A stretch of DNA of 64,000 nucleotides from Brevibacterium spongiae (GTDB lineage Bacteria; Actinomycetota; Actinomycetes; Actinomycetales; Brevibacteriaceae). This document shows positions 61,280 to 64,000 of the stretch, piece by piece; position 1 is the first letter of the stretch, and the number at the start of each line of letters is the position of its first letter. Made by a program: the position numbers and the translations under genes. Where the stretch lies: assembly GCF_026168515.1 (NCBI RefSeq), contig NZ_CP093443.1:3410001-3474000 (forward strand), given 5' to 3'. A model generated the notes under the pieces. The model worked only from the letters and a program-made list of their open reading frames with translations, was not told the DNA's origin and made no database searches.

Positions 61280-62927
61280 TCCTCACCAGAGCCTGACTTC
61301 CCAATCGGGGAACCGCTGCCAGCAGTTCCTGCGTGTATTCGTGCTGCGGGTTCGACAGCACCGTGTCCACCTCACCGTATTCCACGATCTCACCTCTTTT
61401 CATCACGGCCACGGTGTCCGCGATGTTCCAGGCCAGTCCCAGGTCGTGGGTGATGATGAGCGCACTCATCCCGAGGTTCTTCTTCAGCGCGAGGAACAGC
61501 GACAGGATCTCCCCGCGCACCGAGGCATCCAGCGATGCAACCGGCTCGTCGGCGATGAGCACCTGCGGCTCCAGGGCCAAGGCACCGGCGATGACGACGC
61601 GCTGCCGCTGCCCGCCGGAGAGCTCCTGCGGTATCGACTCGAGGTAGTCGGCGGCCGGAGAGAGCTCGGCGGCTTCGAGTGCCCCGATGACCCTTTCGTA
61701 TTCCCGATCTTTGATCCCCTGCACCCGCAGCCCCTCGACCACGGCCTCATAGACGCTGCGTTTGGGGTTGAGCGAACCGGAGGGGTCCTGGAGGATCATC
61801 TGCACCTGCCGCCTGAACGTCCGCAGCGCCTTCGCCTTCCGCGGCAGCGGCTTGCCCGCGAACGACAGCTGCGAACCCGGCTCCACCTCCTGCAGTCCCA
61901 GCAGGGAGCGCGCCAGGGTCGTCTTGCCCGACCCCGACTGACCGACGACAGCGAGGATCTCGGCCTTGCGCAGCCTGAGGTCGACCCCGCGCACGGCACG
62001 CTCCCGCCCCCTGCGGGTGTCGAAGGAGACGCTGAGGTCCCGCGCCTCGAGCACCACCTCATCACTCATGGCGAACGGCTCCGCCCGGGTCACCTCGGCG
62101 GGTTTGAGGGTCCGTGGATTCAACCGGGATTCGGGGTCCCCGATCTGCGGGAACGCACCGGCCAGCTGCTTCGTGTAGTCCTCCTGCGGTCGCAGGCACA
62201 CCTCGTCGCTGGGCCCGTATTCGACGAGGCGGCCGTGGCGCATGATCGCAAGATTCGCGCACACCGATGACAGCACTGCGAGGTCATGGCTGATCATCAG
62301 CAGCGAGATCCCCCGCTCGGCGACGAGGGCGGCGAGCCCGGTCAGGATCTGCTTCTGCACGATGACGTCGAGGGCGGTGGTCGGTTCGTCGGCGATGATG
62401 ATGTCAGGTTCGCAGGCGAGCGCCATGGCGATCATGATCCGCTGCTTCTGTCCGCCGGAGAGCTCGTGCGGGTAGGCGCTGGCCTTCGCCCGTTCGAGGT
62501 TGACCTCGTCGAGGAGGTCGAGCATCCGCGCCCGACGCTTCTCAGGAGTCGTCCACGTGTCCTTCGCATGGTGTGCGAGGGCTTCGATGATCTGACCGCC
62601 GACCTCGCGGACGGGGTTGAGCGAATGCAGCGCCCCTTGGAACACGATCGAGGCCTGCGCCCACCGGACGGCACGGACTTCGCCGAAGCTCAGATCCTTG
62701 AGATCCTTCCCGCCGAGGAGGACCCGCCCGTCCAGGTGCGCCGACTTCGGCAGCAGGCGCAGGGCCGACATGATCAGCGTCGACTTCCCGGATCCGGATT
62801 CGCCGGCGATGCCTAGCGTGGCCCCGGCGGACAGGTCGAGGCTGACATCGGACACGGCAGCGACGTCGCCGCGGTCGGAGGAGGAACGGTAGGTGATCGA
62901 GACGTTCTCGAAGCTCAGATCGGTCAT
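61272..62927 (-). CDS. Dipeptide/oligopeptide ABC transporter, fused DppD-DppF ATPases
   Basis: 551 aa with two full ABC modules in one chain. Module 1: Walker A GESGSGKST (about residue 37), signature LSGGQ in HELSGGQKQRIMI, Walker B IIIADEPTTALD. Module 2: GQSGSGKTT near residue 310, ELSGGQRQRVVI, VLIADEPVASLD. Each is followed by an oligopeptide-transporter C-terminal motif, of which YTKQLAGAFPQIGDP and YTQELLAAVPRLG are recognised. ATG 62927 shares a base with the permease stop, so co-translated. Powers import of peptides. Confidence 0.94.
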   Translation of the reverse strand: MTDLSFENVSITYRSSSDRGDVAAVSDVSLDLSAGATLGIAGESGSGKSTLIMSALRLLPKSAHLDGRVLLGGKDLKDLSFGEVRAVRWAQASIVFQGALHSLNPVREVGGQIIEALAHHAKDTWTTPEKRRARMLDLLDEVNLERAKASAYPHELSGGQKQRIMIAMALACEPDIIIADEPTTALDVIVQKQILTGLAALVAERGISLLMISHDLAVLSSVCANLAIMRHGRLVEYGPSDEVCLRPQEDYTKQLAGAFPQIGDPESRLNPRTLKPAEVTRAEPFAMSDEVVLEARDLSVSFDTRRGRERAVRGVDLRLRKAEILAVVGQSGSGKTTLARSLLGLQEVEPGSQLSFAGKPLPRKAKALRTFRRQVQMILQDPSGSLNPKRSVYEAVVEGLRVQGIKDREYERVIGALEAAELSPAADYLESIPQELSGGQRQRVVIAGALALEPQVLIADEPVASLDASVRGEILSLFLALKKNLGMSALIITHDLGLAWNIADTVAVMKRGEIVEYGEVDTVLSNPQHEYTQELLAAVPRLGSQALVRNE

Positions 62928-63910
62928 CAGCGGCTCCTCAGGGCAGGGTTGATGATGGCTTCGAACGCGCGCCCGACCATCGTGAACGCGAGCACGACGA
63001 GGAGGATCGCGATGCCCGGGGTGAGCACGTACCACCAGTAGCCCGAGGTCGCGGCCGAGACGTCCATCGAGTTCTTCAGGATCGTTCCCCACGATTCCTT
63101 CGACGTATCGCCGAGGCCGAGGAACGACAGGGTGGATTCGGCGATGATCGCCCCGCCGACGGTCAGGGTCGTGTTCGCGAGGACCAGCGGCATCACCGCC
63201 GGCAGCAGGTGCCGGAACAGGATATGCCGATGACCGGCACCGAGGATGCGCGCCCTTTCGATGTAGAGCCGGGACTCGACGCTCAAGGTCTGCGAGCGCA
63301 CGATCCGTGCGGTCGAGGCCCATGAGGTCAGTCCGATGGCGACGACGATGGTGAAGACTCCGCGCTCGAGGACGGAGGAGAGCACGATCGCCAGCAGCAG
63401 GGATGGCAGCACGATGAAGAAGTCGACGATGCGCATGATGATCCCGCCGAAGAGTCCGGTGAAGTGGCCGGCGGCGAGTCCCATGATGGTGCCGATGACC
63501 ATCGACATGACGGTCGCTGCAACACCGACGAGGATTGACACACGTGCACCCCAGAGGATGCGCACCCACATCTCCCTGCCCAGGTCATCGGTGCCGAGCG
63601 GATGGTCGAGGCTCGGCGGAGCGTAGCGGGGTACGTCGAGCTGCTTCGTGACGTCGAGCATCGATGCGGGGGCGATGATCGGGGCGGCGACCGCGATGAC
63701 GATGAAGAAGATGAGGACGACCGCGCCGATGAGCGCGGGCACGTCCGAGCGGAACAGAGCCCAGTTCTTCTTCCAGTTGTTCAGCCGACGTTCGCGGACG
63801 AGTTTCGCACCGTCGATGACGGGCGACGAGGCGCGGGAGTCTGTCCCGCGCGGATCCGGTTCGTTCGATGAGGGGCCGGGGGCCGCCTCGGCGGGGGTGT
63901 TCGTGCTCAT
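62927..63910 (-). CDS. Peptide ABC transporter permease (DppC-like)
   Basis: 327 aa. Hydrophilic N-terminal 45 residues, then membrane helices. PLGTDDLGREMWVRILWGAR is the DppC family hallmark, and the EAA-type cytoplasmic loop is IERARILGAGHRHILFRHLLP. FRSDVPALIGAVVLIFFIVIA is helix 1. Translationally linked to the DppB-like gene (TGATG). AGGAGG precedes the ATG. Confidence 0.93.
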   Translation of the reverse strand: MSTNTPAEAAPGPSSNEPDPRGTDSRASSPVIDGAKLVRERRLNNWKKNWALFRSDVPALIGAVVLIFFIVIAVAAPIIAPASMLDVTKQLDVPRYAPPSLDHPLGTDDLGREMWVRILWGARVSILVGVAATVMSMVIGTIMGLAAGHFTGLFGGIIMRIVDFFIVLPSLLLAIVLSSVLERGVFTIVVAIGLTSWASTARIVRSQTLSVESRLYIERARILGAGHRHILFRHLLPAVMPLVLANTTLTVGGAIIAESTLSFLGLGDTSKESWGTILKNSMDVSAATSGYWWYVLTPGIAILLVVLAFTMVGRAFEAIINPALRSR

Positions 63911-64000
63911 CAGGCCCTCCTGACGCGGGGATCGAGGAATCGGTAGACGATGTCGGCGGCGAGGTTCATGACGATGATGATCGCCGAGAACACGACGAAC
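63910..64000 (-). CDS. Peptide ABC transporter permease (DppB-like), C-terminal end
   Basis: Only the last 29 residues are inside the window. The end NLAADIVYRFLDPRVRRA is the conserved C-terminus of DppB/OppB permeases (NLxxDxxYxxLDPRxR). Stop TGA at 63912-63910 overlaps the DppC start. Confidence 0.85.
   Translation of the reverse strand, partial: FVVFSAIIIVMNLAADIVYRFLDPRVRRA

Overview
The window is high-G+C DNA (roughly two thirds G+C by eye) with dense genes, many ATGA/GTGA/TGATG start-stop overlaps and some apparently leaderless starts. The gene content is that of an actinomycete: mycothiol genes (mshA, mscR), CarD, the senX3-regX3/phoU unit, a MetP/MetS methionine-alanine carrier, DUF2516, a DUF222/HNH protein and OtsA/OtsB. 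My best guess is Micrococcales, Brevibacterium-like, but the window alone does not prove a genus. It is ordinary chromosome with two insertion sequences.

Layout. 1-3.7 kb: a Ser/Thr kinase running off the left edge, divergent from otsA-otsB (trehalose synthesis). 3.7-6 kb: two overlapping LacI-type regulators. 6.2-8.3 kb: a degenerate ABC ATPase followed by a DUF4032/WaaP-kinase-like protein. 8.4-10.9 kb: an SDR oxidoreductase and an APC permease. 10.9-12.5 kb: an intact IS3-family element sitting exactly in the loop of a large host hairpin. 12.5-15 kb: rlmB and cysS. 15.2-18.6 kb: metP-metS and a convergent CAT-type permease. 19-20.7 kb: mscR and its metallo-hydrolase. 21-25.3 kb: an AAT permease, a dehydrogenase-like gene, then carD-ispD-ispF read leftward. 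25.7-29.5 kb: lipoprotein, regX3, senX3 and divergent phoU. 29.7-38 kb: EamA exporter/LysR pair, gpmA, BASS carrier, GNAT, YbjN-like, mshA, hydrolase, DUF2516. 37.9-41.2 kb: AzlD/AzlC with a divergent XRE-cupin regulator, then an FUSC protein. 41.3-49.7 kb: pepN, an NlpC/P60 hydrolase, an LLM oxidoreductase and a DUF222/HNH protein. 50-51.4 kb: an IS110-family element. 51.5-54 kb: XRE-cupin regulator, thioredoxin-reductase-like protein, universal stress protein. 54.2-64 kb: a leftward cluster of permeases, amidotransferase, M19 dipeptidase, DUF819, DUF3870, serine hydrolase, LD-carboxypeptidase and a Dpp-type ABC importer.

How the parts work together: mshA makes the first mycothiol intermediate, and mscR with its metallo-hydrolase partner uses mycothiol for formaldehyde removal. 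CarD, IspD and IspF form one overlapping unit. SenX3/RegX3/PhoU is phosphate sensing. The right-hand cluster looks like import and cleavage of cell-wall-type peptides.

Most unusual points: the ABC ATPase lacking the Q-loop, signature, D-loop and H-loop residues; the IS3 element placed in the loop of a perfect 28-bp hairpin; a structured candidate bridge RNA region before the IS110 gene, which also carries a C-terminal HTH-like tail; a decamer GCCGAGGCGG far more frequent than base composition suggests; and many small tandem repeats in gene gaps.
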